From NCBI GenBank assembly GCA_024233865.1, contig JACKPA010000001.1, positions 1 to 64,000 on the forward strand: DNA of 64,000 bases, read 5' to 3'. Positions 48,001 to 55,543 of the stretch are shown piece after piece. Position 1 is the first letter of the stretch. Each line of letters starts with the position of its first letter. The DNA comes from Leptospiraceae bacterium. GTDB lineage: Bacteria; Spirochaetota; Leptospiria; Leptospirales; Leptospiraceae. The notes below the pieces were generated by a model. That model did not search any database, was not told the DNA's origin, and saw only the letters and a program-made list of their open reading frames with translations. Both the position numbers and the translations under genes were made by a program.

Positions 48001-50555
48001 GGAGTAGTTCCTGCGTAGCCTGCAACATTGGCAGACAGAGTATATGTATTAGTTGTACAGTTGATAGTGACATTGGTGACATTGGCATTTGTTACGGTTC
48101 CAGTATTACTGGCAACTGTGCAAGTTTGCCAGACATTCGCTGGAGCTCCGCTGGGTTGAGTTGTTACACTAACGTTATAAGCAGTACCGCTGTTCACTGC
48201 CGGAAAAGTAAACGTTCCCGCACTAGTCAAAAGAGGACCAAGTGTATTCGTTCCGTCTGTCAGAGTTAGATTCGATCCTGAATAACCGGTAATTGTCCCG
48301 CCTACGGTGTATTGATTCGTAACGCAATTTACGGACACATTGGTGACGTTCGCTCCTGGAATGTTTCCGGTTCCATTTGTAACCGAGCAGGTTTGCCATG
48401 GAGTTGTAGGTTGGCTCGCTACAGTCACGGTATAGGCAAGTCCGCTGTTTCGAGCTGGAAAGGTGAAACTCGTTGAACCGGCAGGCAGAGTGATCGTATT
48501 TGTTCCATCGGACAATTGTAAATTAGAGCCACTATAACCGGTTAGACCACCGGCTGCACTACCAACCGTATACTGGTTAGTGACGCAGCTTATGCTAACA
48601 TTGGTCACATTCGCTCCCAACATAGTTCCGCCGCCTGTTCCATTCCCTCCACCGGAAACAGTACATGTCTGCCAGATGTTGTTAGGGGTTCCATTGGGCT
48701 GAGTAGTTACAACCACCCCATAAGCAGAACCGCTGGAAATTGCCGGAAAGGTAAAAGTCGTAGAGCCGGAAGCAATTGGTCCGATGGTGCTTGTTCCGTC
48801 CGTCATCATGAGATTAGAGCCGGTCAAGCCGCTAATCGTTCCGCTTACCGTATAGGTATTTGTTGTACAGTTTACGATCACGTTGGAAACGTTTGCCCCT
48901 GCTAAAGTTCCGGTAGCATTGGTAACGGAACAAGTCTGCCAGGGTGAAACGGGTTGACCGGCAACAGAAACAGTATAGGCAGTTCCGCTATTCAATACCG
49001 GAAACGTAAAAGTTGTTCCTCCTGCGGGAATATTGATCGTATTCGTCCCGTCTGACAACTGCATACCGGTTCCCGTATAATTGTTGATGGTTCCTCCGAC
49101 CGTATAAGTATTATTGGTGCAACTGAGAGCTACCGATGTTATGTTTGCTCCACCAATTGTTCCGGCTGGGTTTGTCACCGTACAGGTCTGCCAGATATTT
49201 GCCGGTGACCCGTTGGGTTGAGAAACAACGGAAACGTTGTAAGCAAGTCCGCTATTTCGTGCCGGAAAAGTGAATGTCGTTGCACCGGCTGCAATAGGAC
49301 CGATTACATTCGTTCCATCCGTAAGTATCATATTGCTTCCAGTCAAACCGGTAATACTACCACCAACCGTAAATGCCTGGGGTGAGCAAGTCACAACTAC
49401 ATTGGTTAGATTTGCTCCGGCTATATTTCCACCACCTGCTCCGTTTCCTCCACCCGTAACAGTACAGGTTTCCCATATTCCATTGGGTGGACCATTCGGA
49501 TTTTGTGTTACCGTAACTGTGTATGGTAGCCCGCTATTTCTCAAAGGAAATGTAAAATTTGTAGCTCCCGATGCCACATTCACAAGGTTTGTTCCATCCG
49601 AGAGTTGTAAATTGGAACCGGTATAATTTACCAGGGTACCGCCAACCGTATATTGATTCGTTGTACAATTTATTATAACATTGGTAATATTTGCCCCCGC
49701 CACAGTTCCCGTCCCATTGGTGATGGTACAGGTCTGCCAAGTATTGGAAGGAGTACCATAGGGTTGAGTTGTTATGGCAATCGTGTAAGGAGTTCCACTA
49801 TTTACAGCCGGAAATGTAAAAGCCCCTGTTCCGGCACTAAATGGACCGATAGTGTTCGTTCCGTTGGTTAGCATCAAATTATCACCATTTAGACCATTAA
49901 TAGTCCCTGCAATTGTATAGGTATTGATTGTACAGGTGACAATTAGACTCGAAATATTAGAATCTTTAACCGTACCGCTTTCGTTTAGAAGCGAACAGGT
50001 TTGAGCAGGACCGGTTGGTTGAGATACAATTTTGACCAAATAGTCCGTTCCGCTTTCAAGTGGAGGATTAAAGGCAAAAGTTCCATTGGCACTTATAGGC
50101 GTAGGGTCACCACTATTCAATTGGAGTGTCAAACCAGCACCACCTAGGTTAGATACTGTCCCACCAACCGTAAAGGTATCATTGGCACAATTAACAACTA
50201 CGGTTGTTACATTTCCACCACCAACGGTTCCATCTCCTCCGCTAACTTCACACACCTGGGTAGGACTATGGGGCTGCTCTTTTACGGCAACGCTATAAGT
50301 TCCTCCGCGAATAATTTTGCCATCGAATGTAAACTCACCATCTTTTTCAATATACAAATAATCGTTTTCATTATCTACAAGAACAAGCCCGCTTCCCTGC
50401 AAACCTGTCACTTCACCCCCAATAGAATAAGGCGTATTCATAAGATGATTATATAGCAAAAGAAGGGGTAAAAAGCCTTTTTCTTTTTTTAAATTACAAG
50501 AAAATAATAAGGCAATAATAGGTAAAAGTAGTAAGATGGTAAGTTTTCGTTTCAT
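42126..50555 (-). CDS. Giant repeat lipoprotein, N-terminal part
   Basis: This frame gives 2809 residues. A signal peptide ends in the lipobox ALLFSC (Cys20), so the mature protein should be lipid-anchored. Then 31 complete Ig-like repeats of about 88 residues follow, from YSIGGEVTGLQG, with two Cys each (QTC and NC), probably one disulfide per domain. The first 19 repeats are diverged from each other; from repeat 20 on a nine-repeat block recurs almost unchanged. ATG at 50555 is preceded by AAGGGAAC. Translation fails where the damaged stretch begins (near 42170). The intact gene probably runs to 29967. Confidence 0.85.
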   Translation of the reverse strand: MKRKLTILLLLPIIALLFSCNLKKEKGFLPLLLLYNHLMNTPYSIGGEVTGLQGSGLVLVDNENDYLYIEKDGEFTFDGKIIRGGTYSVAVKEQPHSPTQVCEVSGGDGTVGGGNVTTVVVNCANDTFTVGGTVSNLGGAGLTLQLNSGDPTPISANGTFAFNPPLESGTDYLVKIVSQPTGPAQTCSLLNESGTVKDSNISSLIVTCTINTYTIAGTINGLNGDNLMLTNGTNTIGPFSAGTGAFTFPAVNSGTPYTIAITTQPYGTPSNTWQTCTITNGTGTVAGANITNVIINCTTNQYTVGGTLVNYTGSNLQLSDGTNLVNVASGATNFTFPLRNSGLPYTVTVTQNPNGPPNGIWETCTVTGGGNGAGGGNIAGANLTNVVVTCSPQAFTVGGSITGLTGSNMILTDGTNVIGPIAAGATTFTFPARNSGLAYNVSVVSQPNGSPANIWQTCTVTNPAGTIGGANITSVALSCTNNTYTVGGTINNYTGTGMQLSDGTNTINIPAGGTTFTFPVLNSGTAYTVSVAGQPVSPWQTCSVTNATGTLAGANVSNVIVNCTTNTYTVSGTISGLTGSNLMMTDGTSTIGPIASGSTTFTFPAISSGSAYGVVVTTQPNGTPNNIWQTCTVSGGGNGTGGGTMLGANVTNVSISCVTNQYTVGSAAGGLTGYSGSNLQLSDGTNTITLPAGSTSFTFPARNSGLAYTVTVASQPTTPWQTCSVTNGTGNIPGANVTNVSVNCVTNQYTVGGTITGYSGSNLTLTDGTNTLGPLLTSAGTFTFPAVNSGTAYNVSVTTQPSGAPANVWQTCTVASNTGTVTNANVTNVTINCTTNTYTLSANVAGYAGTTPLVLQNNGADNLSISVNGLSNFATVVASGAGYNVTTFTNPTNKWQTCTPVSPTGTITNANKTINVNCVTNQYSVAGTISGYTTGTNMTITDGTNSLTLPAGTTSFNFPVMNSGTAYTVAVTTQPISPWQTCSVANAGGTLTSANVTNVAITCTPNLYTVGSTAGGLTGYTGSGLQITDGTSILNVASGATSFTFPAIASGSAYTVSVLSQPTTPWQTCTVSNASGTVSNANITNVSINCVNKTYSVSGTIVGLVGDNMMLTDGTNTLGPIAATATTFTFPVIQSGSAYGVVVTTQPYGAPAGVWQTCSVTGGGNGTGGGTMAGANVTNVLITCSKNQFTVGGSITNLTGSNFIISDGTNTLGPFNPGDSAFTFPARNSGSAYNVTISSQPNGAAANVWQTCAVASPSGTIAGANITSVAITCTTNQFTVGTTATGITGYAGTGLQLTDGTNSVVVPGGATSVTFPARNSGSAYTISVLAQPTSPNQTCAVTNATGSIANANITNVAISCTTAQYTVGSSATGLTGYAGSGLQLSDGTNTINVPAGAVNFTFPARNSGLNYNVTVVTQPSSPSQTCTVTNGSGTIVNANITNVAVNCVTNQYTISGTISNLTGSNLILNDGSNAVGPLAAGTTNFTFPAINSGTAYTVVVSSQPNGAPANIWQSCSVAGGTNGTGGGTITTANVTNITVTCTQNTYTVGGTITGLTGDNLYLTDGVNSLGPLMSGTANYAFPARASGSAYSVSVTTQPNGVPSNQWQTCSVSNAAGTISSSNITNVNISCTTNTYTVGTSAGGLSGYTGSGLQVSDGTTTLPIASGATSITFPARNSGLTYNVTIVTQPTSPTQTCSVSNGSGTIANANVSNVVVSCTTNTYTIGGTVAGLSGSNMMLTNGTNTIGPITANGAYSFPGVASGTAYTVVVTTQPYGAPAGIWQTCTVSNASGTVVGANITNADINCTTNQYTVGSGAGGITGYTGSNLQLTDGTNTITVAGGSTSYVFPARNSGSTYNLSITSQPSNPTQTCSIINTSGTLTNANVANATINCITNTYTVGSVAGGLTGYTGNGLQLSDGTNTITLASGATQFTFPARASGSAYTVTVATQPTTPNQTCSVTNAGGTIAAANVTNVSVSCVTDTHTVSANVTGYAGTTSLVLQNNGGNNLSIAGNGISTFSTSVTSGNPYNVTVLTQPTLPTQTCSVVSGSGTMAGVNVTVVVNCTTNTYAVSGTITGFSSGTNITITDGTNSQNITSGTTSFAFPALASGTVYGVAVTTQPTTPSQTCSVTNGAGTLTNANVTNVSINCVKNQYTVGSSPTGLTGYTGSGLQITDGSNLVTVAAGATDFTFPARDSGSAYTVAVVTQPTSPAQSCSVTNGTGTIAAANITNVAINCVTATYTVGGTITGLSGSNMVITDGTNSLGPLAVGATTFTFPARASGSGYAVAVSTQPSGAPANVWQTCSVTNGAGTIGSSNITNVVINCATSTYTVGGTISGLSGDNLYLTDGTTTVGPLMSGAVSYNFPARVSGSAYNVSVTTQPNGAPSNKWQTCTVVNGVGSISNANVTNVNVSCNTNTYTVGTTATGVSGYTGNGLQVTDGTNTVTLASGATTFTFPARNSGSGYTVAVTTQPTAPAQTCVVAGGDNTLGGGTIAGSNVTSITLSCTTNTYTIGGTVVGLSGSNMMLTNGTNTIGPITANGAYSFPGVASGTAYTVVVTTQPYGAPAGIWQTCTVSNASGTVVGANITNADINCTTNQYTVGSGAGGITGYTGSNLQLTDGTNTITVAGGSTSYVFPARNSGSTYNLSITSQPSSPTQTCSIINITGTLTNANITNATINCTTDTYTVGSVVGGLTGYTGNGLQLSDGTNTITLASGATQFTFPARASGSAYTVTVATQPTTPNQTCSVTNAGGTIAAANVTNVSVSCVTDTHTVWNVTGYAGTTFVLQNNGGNNLSSGETASQRFRHP

Positions 50556-50601
50556 TTCATTGTTCCCTTAAAACATATTCAAACATGATGGTGGTTATCA
50601 T

Positions 50602-50630
50602 AGCATATTTTGACCAAGTATATTAGACAA
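50602..50630 (-). promoter_or_regulatory. Possible promoter of the giant lipoprotein gene
   Basis: On the minus strand TTGTCT (50630-50625), a 17-base spacer and TATGCT (50607-50602) lie about 47 bases before the start codon. Each hexamer matches four of six sigma-70 positions, so this is only a candidate. The rest of 50556-50844 is AT-rich and must also hold the promoter of the plus-strand signalling operon, for which I see no clear hexamer pair. Confidence 0.3.
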
Positions 50631-50844
50631 AATATCTCTCAATTTTATAACAGCAAAAAAACAATTTTTTTTCCTTCCAATAAAAAATTAAGTATTCAAA
50701 ATATTTTATTTTATATTTTGTAATAATTTCTTGATAACATTGCAATATCACTTTGTTATAATGAATGATATTTTTTGATAAAAAATCTGAGCATAGTTCT
50801 TGCATAAAGAAATATAAAAAATTAAGCTCTGTAAGTTACAAAAT

Positions 50845-51993
50845 ATGGATAAAAAAAGTTTAATACTAATTGTAGATGACAACGAAGAAAACTTAACCAT
50901 CATTTCAAAAATTTTGAAAACTGAAAATTACGACGTTATGGGAGTATTTTCTGGGGAAGATGCCATTAAATTAATTAAGAAAAGGACACCAGACCTTATT
51001 CTAATGGATATTATGATGCCCCAGATGGATGGAATTGAAACCTGTAAAATTATCCATAGCGATCCCCAGTACCAAAACATTCCTATTCTCTTTTTAAGTG
51101 CAAAAAATGAAATCGAAACGGTAGTTAACGCCTTTGAAGCAGGTGGAAAAGATTATGTGACCAAGCCATTTAGAGAGGAAGAGATATTATCCCGTGTAAA
51201 AACTCATCTAAAAATTTTTTACTTAGAAAAGGAAAGGGAAAGTTATCTTCAAAAGTTAAGCGAATTCTATGAAAAAACCCAAATTGAGCTTGATATTGCC
51301 AAAGAAACCCAAAAAGCTATCATAGCCAAGGATTTTCCCAAACTGTCTAACTGCAATATATCCAGTTTCTTCAAGCCTTTTAACAAAATAGGCGGTGATT
51401 TAATCGCATACCAATCGCAAGAAAACGGAATTATTGATATTTTGTTTGGTGATGTTTCCGGTCATGGTTTGTCTTCTGCTTTAATTTCCGGAATGATAGT
51501 TTTGGCATTTAAAATAGCTGCCTCTAAAAACTCCAAACCGGCTTGTGCCTTAAAACTTATTCACGAATTAGTTTTCCCTATTGTAAAAAGCCATCACCTT
51601 AGTGCTGTTTACCTTCAGTACGACCAAAATACTAGAGAATTGCACTATTCTTATGCAGGGCATCATGCGGTTGTTCTTGTTAGAGATGGAATTTGTACAA
51701 AATTGGAAGGTAAAGGTTCGTTGGTCGTTGCTCATACAGCCGTTATACTAAATAATTATGCTTATCAATTGGAGACAAATGATAAAGTTCTTCTTTATTC
51801 TGATGGTTTGATAGAAGTTGAAAATAAAGAAACCGGTAACATTCTTGGTAACAAAAATTTTATAGAGTATTTGCAATCTATTAATAACCTCCATGAACAA
51901 GAGTTATTAGAAGAATTGGCAGCCTATACTATTGGATTTTGCGAAGGTGAGCTAAGGGATGATATTTCGATGTTATTGCTAGAATTGATGTAA
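50845..51993 (+). CDS. Response regulator with PP2C (SpoIIE/RsbU-type) phosphatase output
   Basis: The product has 382 residues. Receiver domain 5-122: acidic pair Asp11/Asp12, phospho-acceptor Asp55 in LILMDIMMPQMDG, Lys107 in YVTKPF. A coiled-coil linker (about 123-158) leads to a PP2C domain with GGDL (Asp185), FGDVSGHG (Asp203), LLYSDGLIEV and DDISMLLLEL, the metal-binding acidic set. Such proteins dephosphorylate anti-sigma antagonist or SiaC-type phosphoproteins when the receiver is phosphorylated. First gene of a run of five signalling genes; the PAS kinase at 53113 is the obvious phosphodonor. Confidence 0.92.
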   Translation: MDKKSLILIVDDNEENLTIISKILKTENYDVMGVFSGEDAIKLIKKRTPDLILMDIMMPQMDGIETCKIIHSDPQYQNIPILFLSAKNEIETVVNAFEAGGKDYVTKPFREEEILSRVKTHLKIFYLEKERESYLQKLSEFYEKTQIELDIAKETQKAIIAKDFPKLSNCNISSFFKPFNKIGGDLIAYQSQENGIIDILFGDVSGHGLSSALISGMIVLAFKIAASKNSKPACALKLIHELVFPIVKSHHLSAVYLQYDQNTRELHYSYAGHHAVVLVRDGICTKLEGKGSLVVAHTAVILNNYAYQLETNDKVLLYSDGLIEVENKETGNILGNKNFIEYLQSINNLHEQELLEELAAYTIGFCEGELRDDISMLLLELM

Positions 51994-52059
51994 TATATCC
52001 TTGCCTATTATATACAAAAATGTTACCTATATTTAAACGCAAAAAGGAAATTCATAATT

Positions 52060-52443
52060 ATGCTTGGTAGTACAATATTAGTAGTAGATGACAGCAAAAT
52101 AACCAGAATGAAACTGATAAAAAACCTCGGCGATAAGTTTTCTGAATGGAGATTTTTAGAAGCACAAAACGGAAAAGAAGCCTTAACAGTATTAGAAAAA
52201 GAAGCAGCAAATTTGATTTTAATTGATTATAATATGCCCGAAATGGACGGAATATCATTGGCTAAAAAAATAATGGAATTATATCCTAATGTCTGTTTGC
52301 AACTAGTAACGGGCAACATTCAAAACGCAACCAAAAAAGAAGCCGAAAAGCTTAACATGCTATTTATCGAAAAACCAATTACGGATGAAACCGTTCAAAA
52401 AATAATCCATGGTTATGAGAAATACTTGGAAAAAAATTCTTAA
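52060..52443 (+). CDS. Stand-alone receiver-domain protein (CheY-like)
   Basis: The product has 127 residues and a single receiver domain: Asp10/Asp11 in LVVDDSKI, Asp56 in LILIDYNMPEMDG, Thr84 in LVTGN and Lys105 in IEKPI. There is no output domain, so it acts by binding a partner or by carrying phosphate in a relay. A 66-base gap separates it from the PP2C gene, and 29 bases from the CheC-like gene, which could dephosphorylate it. Confidence 0.9.
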   Translation: MLGSTILVVDDSKITRMKLIKNLGDKFSEWRFLEAQNGKEALTVLEKEAANLILIDYNMPEMDGISLAKKIMELYPNVCLQLVTGNIQNATKKEAEKLNMLFIEKPITDETVQKIIHGYEKYLEKNS

Positions 52444-52472
52444 TTTTATTTATATGTTTAAACACGCTAACC

Positions 52473-53096
52473 ATGGAAAATAATTCAAAAACAATAAATC
52501 TTGCAGAAATTGAACAGGATGCTTTAATAGAAGGTTTTAACATTGGCATTGGTAGAGCCGCCAAAGCCTTATCCGAAATGGTAGATGAAAAAATCAAATT
52601 ATCAGTACCAGAATTAAAAATCTTCACAAAACCTTATGACCTAAGCTCAATCGGTCTCAATACAGAACAAAAGGTTTGTGCTATTGTACAAAATTATAAC
52701 GGCAAATATCTAAAAACAGATGCTATGCTTCTTTTTGTAGAAGAAAAAAGCCTGGAATTAGTTCGTCTGTTTCTACGAGAAGACATACCCCTGGAAGACA
52801 TAACGGAATTGGAAGAAGATGCGCTAAGCGAGATAGGGAATATAATTCTGAATGCTTGCATCGGTAGTTTAAGCAACTTGATAGATTCCCAAGCTAACGG
52901 TTCTCTGCCTAAAATTTTAAAAAAAAATGTTATAGACCTAATTACCAGCAAAGAAAACGAAGAAAGTGTATTGTTAATTATTTATGTGGATTTTAGTATT
53001 GAGAATAAGTCTATTACTGGTTACGTAATCTTTACCTTAAATATGATTAATTTTCAGCTATTTTTAAACCAATTGGTCAAGAGCTTTACAGAATAA
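52473..53096 (+). CDS. CheC-like phosphatase
   Basis: The product has 207 residues. Two ExxN motifs characterise CheC phosphatases of CheY-P: EGFN (Glu20, Asn23) inside EGFNIGIGRAAKALSEMV, and EIGN (Glu120, Asn123) inside EDALSEIGNIILNACIGSL. Both catalytic pairs are present. Known CheC proteins adapt chemotaxis; here the gene lies between a receiver and a histidine kinase with no che genes in view, so it probably resets this two-component relay. The length fits the family. Confidence 0.8.
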   Translation: MENNSKTINLAEIEQDALIEGFNIGIGRAAKALSEMVDEKIKLSVPELKIFTKPYDLSSIGLNTEQKVCAIVQNYNGKYLKTDAMLLFVEEKSLELVRLFLREDIPLEDITELEEDALSEIGNIILNACIGSLSNLIDSQANGSLPKILKKNVIDLITSKENEESVLLIIYVDFSIENKSITGYVIFTLNMINFQLFLNQLVKSFTE

Positions 53097-53112
53097 ATAA
53101 AGAACTCACGTT

Positions 53113-54249
53113 ATGAATGCTCCAAATTTATTATTATTAGAACATATCATAGGAAATGTCGACATAGGACTAATTGTTTTGGATAAAGATATCCGAATTA
53201 CAATCTGGAACGACTGGATGGTGAAACACTCCCAAATTAAGTTTTCCAATGCCCAAAATTCCTACTTATTCGATTTATTTCCGTCCTTAAATCATGGAAG
53301 AATCAAACAAGGTATTCATAATGCTCTTACATACCACCAACATTCCTTTATCACACACGCCTTAAAACAACAACTATTCCTATTGCATACTTCTGATGAA
53401 AAAACAGGGGAACCCATACCAATACACCAAAAGATCAATATATCTCCAATTCTTGTAGATAATCAAGAATTTGTTTTGTTAGAAATCAAAGATGAAACAA
53501 AGTTTGTAGAAAAGGAAAAAATACTCCGCAAGAGAACGGATGATTTAAAGATAGCCAATGCCACAAAGGATAAGTTCTTTTCCATCATATCTCATGATTT
53601 ACGAAGTCACATGTCAAATATGTTGGCAAGCATGGAAATGCTACATCAGAAAAATTATAAACTAAGCGAAAATAAAATCCACTTTTTTGCGGAATCAATG
53701 TACAAAATTGCTAAAAACTTATTTCAACTTATTGAAAATCTTTTGGAATGGGCTAGTTCGCAAAGTGGTAGGATGCAGTATAATCCGGTTGACATTAGCA
53801 TAGATAGTTTGATTCAAAAATATATCATTTTATTCCAAGAAATGGCATCCAAAAAGAACATTGAAATTAATTATGTAAGCAGTTTCAACGGTATGGTATA
53901 TGGCGATGCAAATATGATCTCTTCTATCATAAGAAATATCTTTTCCAACGCAATTAAATTTACTCATACGGAAGGCAAGGTAGATATAATACTTTATTCG
54001 GAAGGTAACCATATAAAAATAGCCATATCGGATAACGGTATAGGGATGAGCCAAGAAGAAATAAATAATCTCTTTAATGTAGGGACTGCAAAAAAATCAA
54101 TAGGAACAGAAAAAGAACAAGGAACAGGTCTTGGTTTGATTTTGTGCAAAGAATTTATAGACTATCACAAAGGGAAAATTGAAATTGAAAGTAAAAAAGA
54201 TGCAGGAAGCACATTTATTGTATCCTTGCCAATACATCATAAGGAATAA
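53113..54249 (+). CDS. PAS-domain histidine kinase
   Basis: The product has 378 residues and no membrane segment, so it senses inside the cell. An N-terminal PAS-like domain (about 10-125) precedes a HisKA helix pair with His161 in IISHDLRSHM, and an ATPase domain with IRNIFSNAIKFTH (N box), DNGIGMS (G1) and GTGLGLIL (G2). Sixteen bases separate it from the CheC-like gene, two from the methyltransferase. The likely targets are the two receivers encoded upstream. Confidence 0.9.
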   Translation: MNAPNLLLLEHIIGNVDIGLIVLDKDIRITIWNDWMVKHSQIKFSNAQNSYLFDLFPSLNHGRIKQGIHNALTYHQHSFITHALKQQLFLLHTSDEKTGEPIPIHQKINISPILVDNQEFVLLEIKDETKFVEKEKILRKRTDDLKIANATKDKFFSIISHDLRSHMSNMLASMEMLHQKNYKLSENKIHFFAESMYKIAKNLFQLIENLLEWASSQSGRMQYNPVDISIDSLIQKYIILFQEMASKKNIEINYVSSFNGMVYGDANMISSIIRNIFSNAIKFTHTEGKVDIILYSEGNHIKIAISDNGIGMSQEEINNLFNVGTAKKSIGTEKEQGTGLGLILCKEFIDYHKGKIEIESKKDAGSTFIVSLPIHHKE

Positions 54250-54251
54250 AT

Positions 54252-54863
54252 ATGTTTGAAAATCGTTTTGATAAAATAGCTTCGGACTGGGATGACAATC
54301 CCATACGTCAAGCAATTGCCGCCCATTCCGTTCAAAATATAAAAGATAGAGTTCTTTTAAGTAAAAATATGAAAGTCCTTGATTATGGTTGTGGAACAGG
54401 ACTAATACTATTGGGTATTTATCCCTACATAGGTTCCATAGATGGAATGGACAACTCAGAAGGAATGGTAAACGTTTTAAAAGAAAAGCTCACAAAAGCC
54501 AACATTCAGAATGTAAACGCGCAGACCCATAATATAAATGAAGAACCCCTACCAGAAAAACAGTATGATATGGTTGTTTCGGGAATGATGCTCCACCATA
54601 TCAAAGACCCCTTTGTTTTTTTTCAAAAAACCTATTTCTCACTAAAGGAAAATGGCTATTTGTGCCTATCAGATCTGGATACGGAAGACGGAACTTTTCA
54701 TCCGGCTACTACAACCGACTATTATCATCGTGGATTTGATAGAGGCTATATTCAAGATTCTATGCAAAAAGCAGGTTATAAAGAGATAACCATCGAGACA
54801 TCTTATACGGTAAAAAAGAAGGAAAAAGAATATCCCATTTTTTTGGCAATAGGCAAGAAGTGA
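54252..54863 (+). CDS. SAM-dependent methyltransferase
   Basis: The product has 203 residues of class I methyltransferase fold. VLDYGCGTGLILL (about residues 39-51) is motif I; GMDNSEGMV carries the acidic residue contacting the SAM ribose; VSGMMLHHI and SLKENGYLCLSDL are later motifs. The substrate cannot be told. It starts two bases after the kinase stop, so it is coupled to the signalling operon and may modify one of its members or a small molecule. Confidence 0.85.
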   Translation: MFENRFDKIASDWDDNPIRQAIAAHSVQNIKDRVLLSKNMKVLDYGCGTGLILLGIYPYIGSIDGMDNSEGMVNVLKEKLTKANIQNVNAQTHNINEEPLPEKQYDMVVSGMMLHHIKDPFVFFQKTYFSLKENGYLCLSDLDTEDGTFHPATTTDYYHRGFDRGYIQDSMQKAGYKEITIETSYTVKKKEKEYPIFLAIGKK

Positions 54864-54881
54864 TTGTAAAAGGAAAAAATC

Positions 54882-55514
54882 ATGGTAGCTGCAACTTTTA
54901 AAGATTGGACACTCACTAAGCTTGATAAAATATTCGGGCTTCGTCAAATTTGGGAGTGCGAATTATTAAAAGAGTGGGAAAACAACACTATTAAAGTTGA
55001 AGAAGCAGATAAAATAATTTTACTTAAACTCCAAAATCTCTAATAAGAGGAGGGGGCGATCTTGGAATGAAACAGAATTAGAAAACAAATTTATTAGCCC
55101 TCTAATTATGACTGCTGACATTGATGATGAAGAAATTGGGTATTTTTTGGAGCGTAACCTATCACATGTGATTGGAGAATATGAGTTATCAGTACGGTAG
55201 ATGGAATGATTGCAACTGGTTTTCGTGACCCGGACATACCTTTGTTTTGTTTACATGAATACAAACGAAGTGTGGAAAACCAAGCGCTCACCTGAAGCTC
55301 AAGTTCTAAACTGCTATATAAGTTGGTTATCGCGAAAAAAATAACAACAAACTTCCTATCTATGGTTTGTTTTGTTGTTGGTTTGGTATGGAACTTTATT
55401 GTTTTGAATCATAATGAATATTGCATTAGTATAGAATACACTGCTTCTAATGGAGGTATTTTTGATATTTTTAGGATGGTAAAAAGATTAAAGCAAATTA
55501 TAAAAATGAATTAG
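54882..55514 (+). pseudogene. Frameshifted PD-(D/E)XK-type hypothetical gene
   Basis: Pieces of one gene lie in successive frames: FKDWTLTKLDKIFGLRQIWE (to the stop at 55043), then NETELENKFISPLIMTADID, VDGMIATGFRDP with FCLHEYKR (Asp and ExK of a nuclease-like core), FCCWFGMELYCFE and finally EYTASNGGIFDIFRMVKRL, ending at 55514. At least five indels separate them; three can be repaired by adding one base to a run (T near 55067, C near 55040, G near 55192). I recall this as a widespread restriction-endonuclease-like hypothetical family. It is either decayed or misread. Confidence 0.65.
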
Positions 55515-55543
55515 TTGAATTGTACAAAAATTAAATTAAAGTA

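Noticed and set aside
31144..50456. Many plus-strand open frames opposite the giant lipoprotein gene
   Set aside because: They repeat with the same period as the minus-strand coding repeats and have composition of antisense frames (rich in Cys, Ser, His, Leu). They are shadows.
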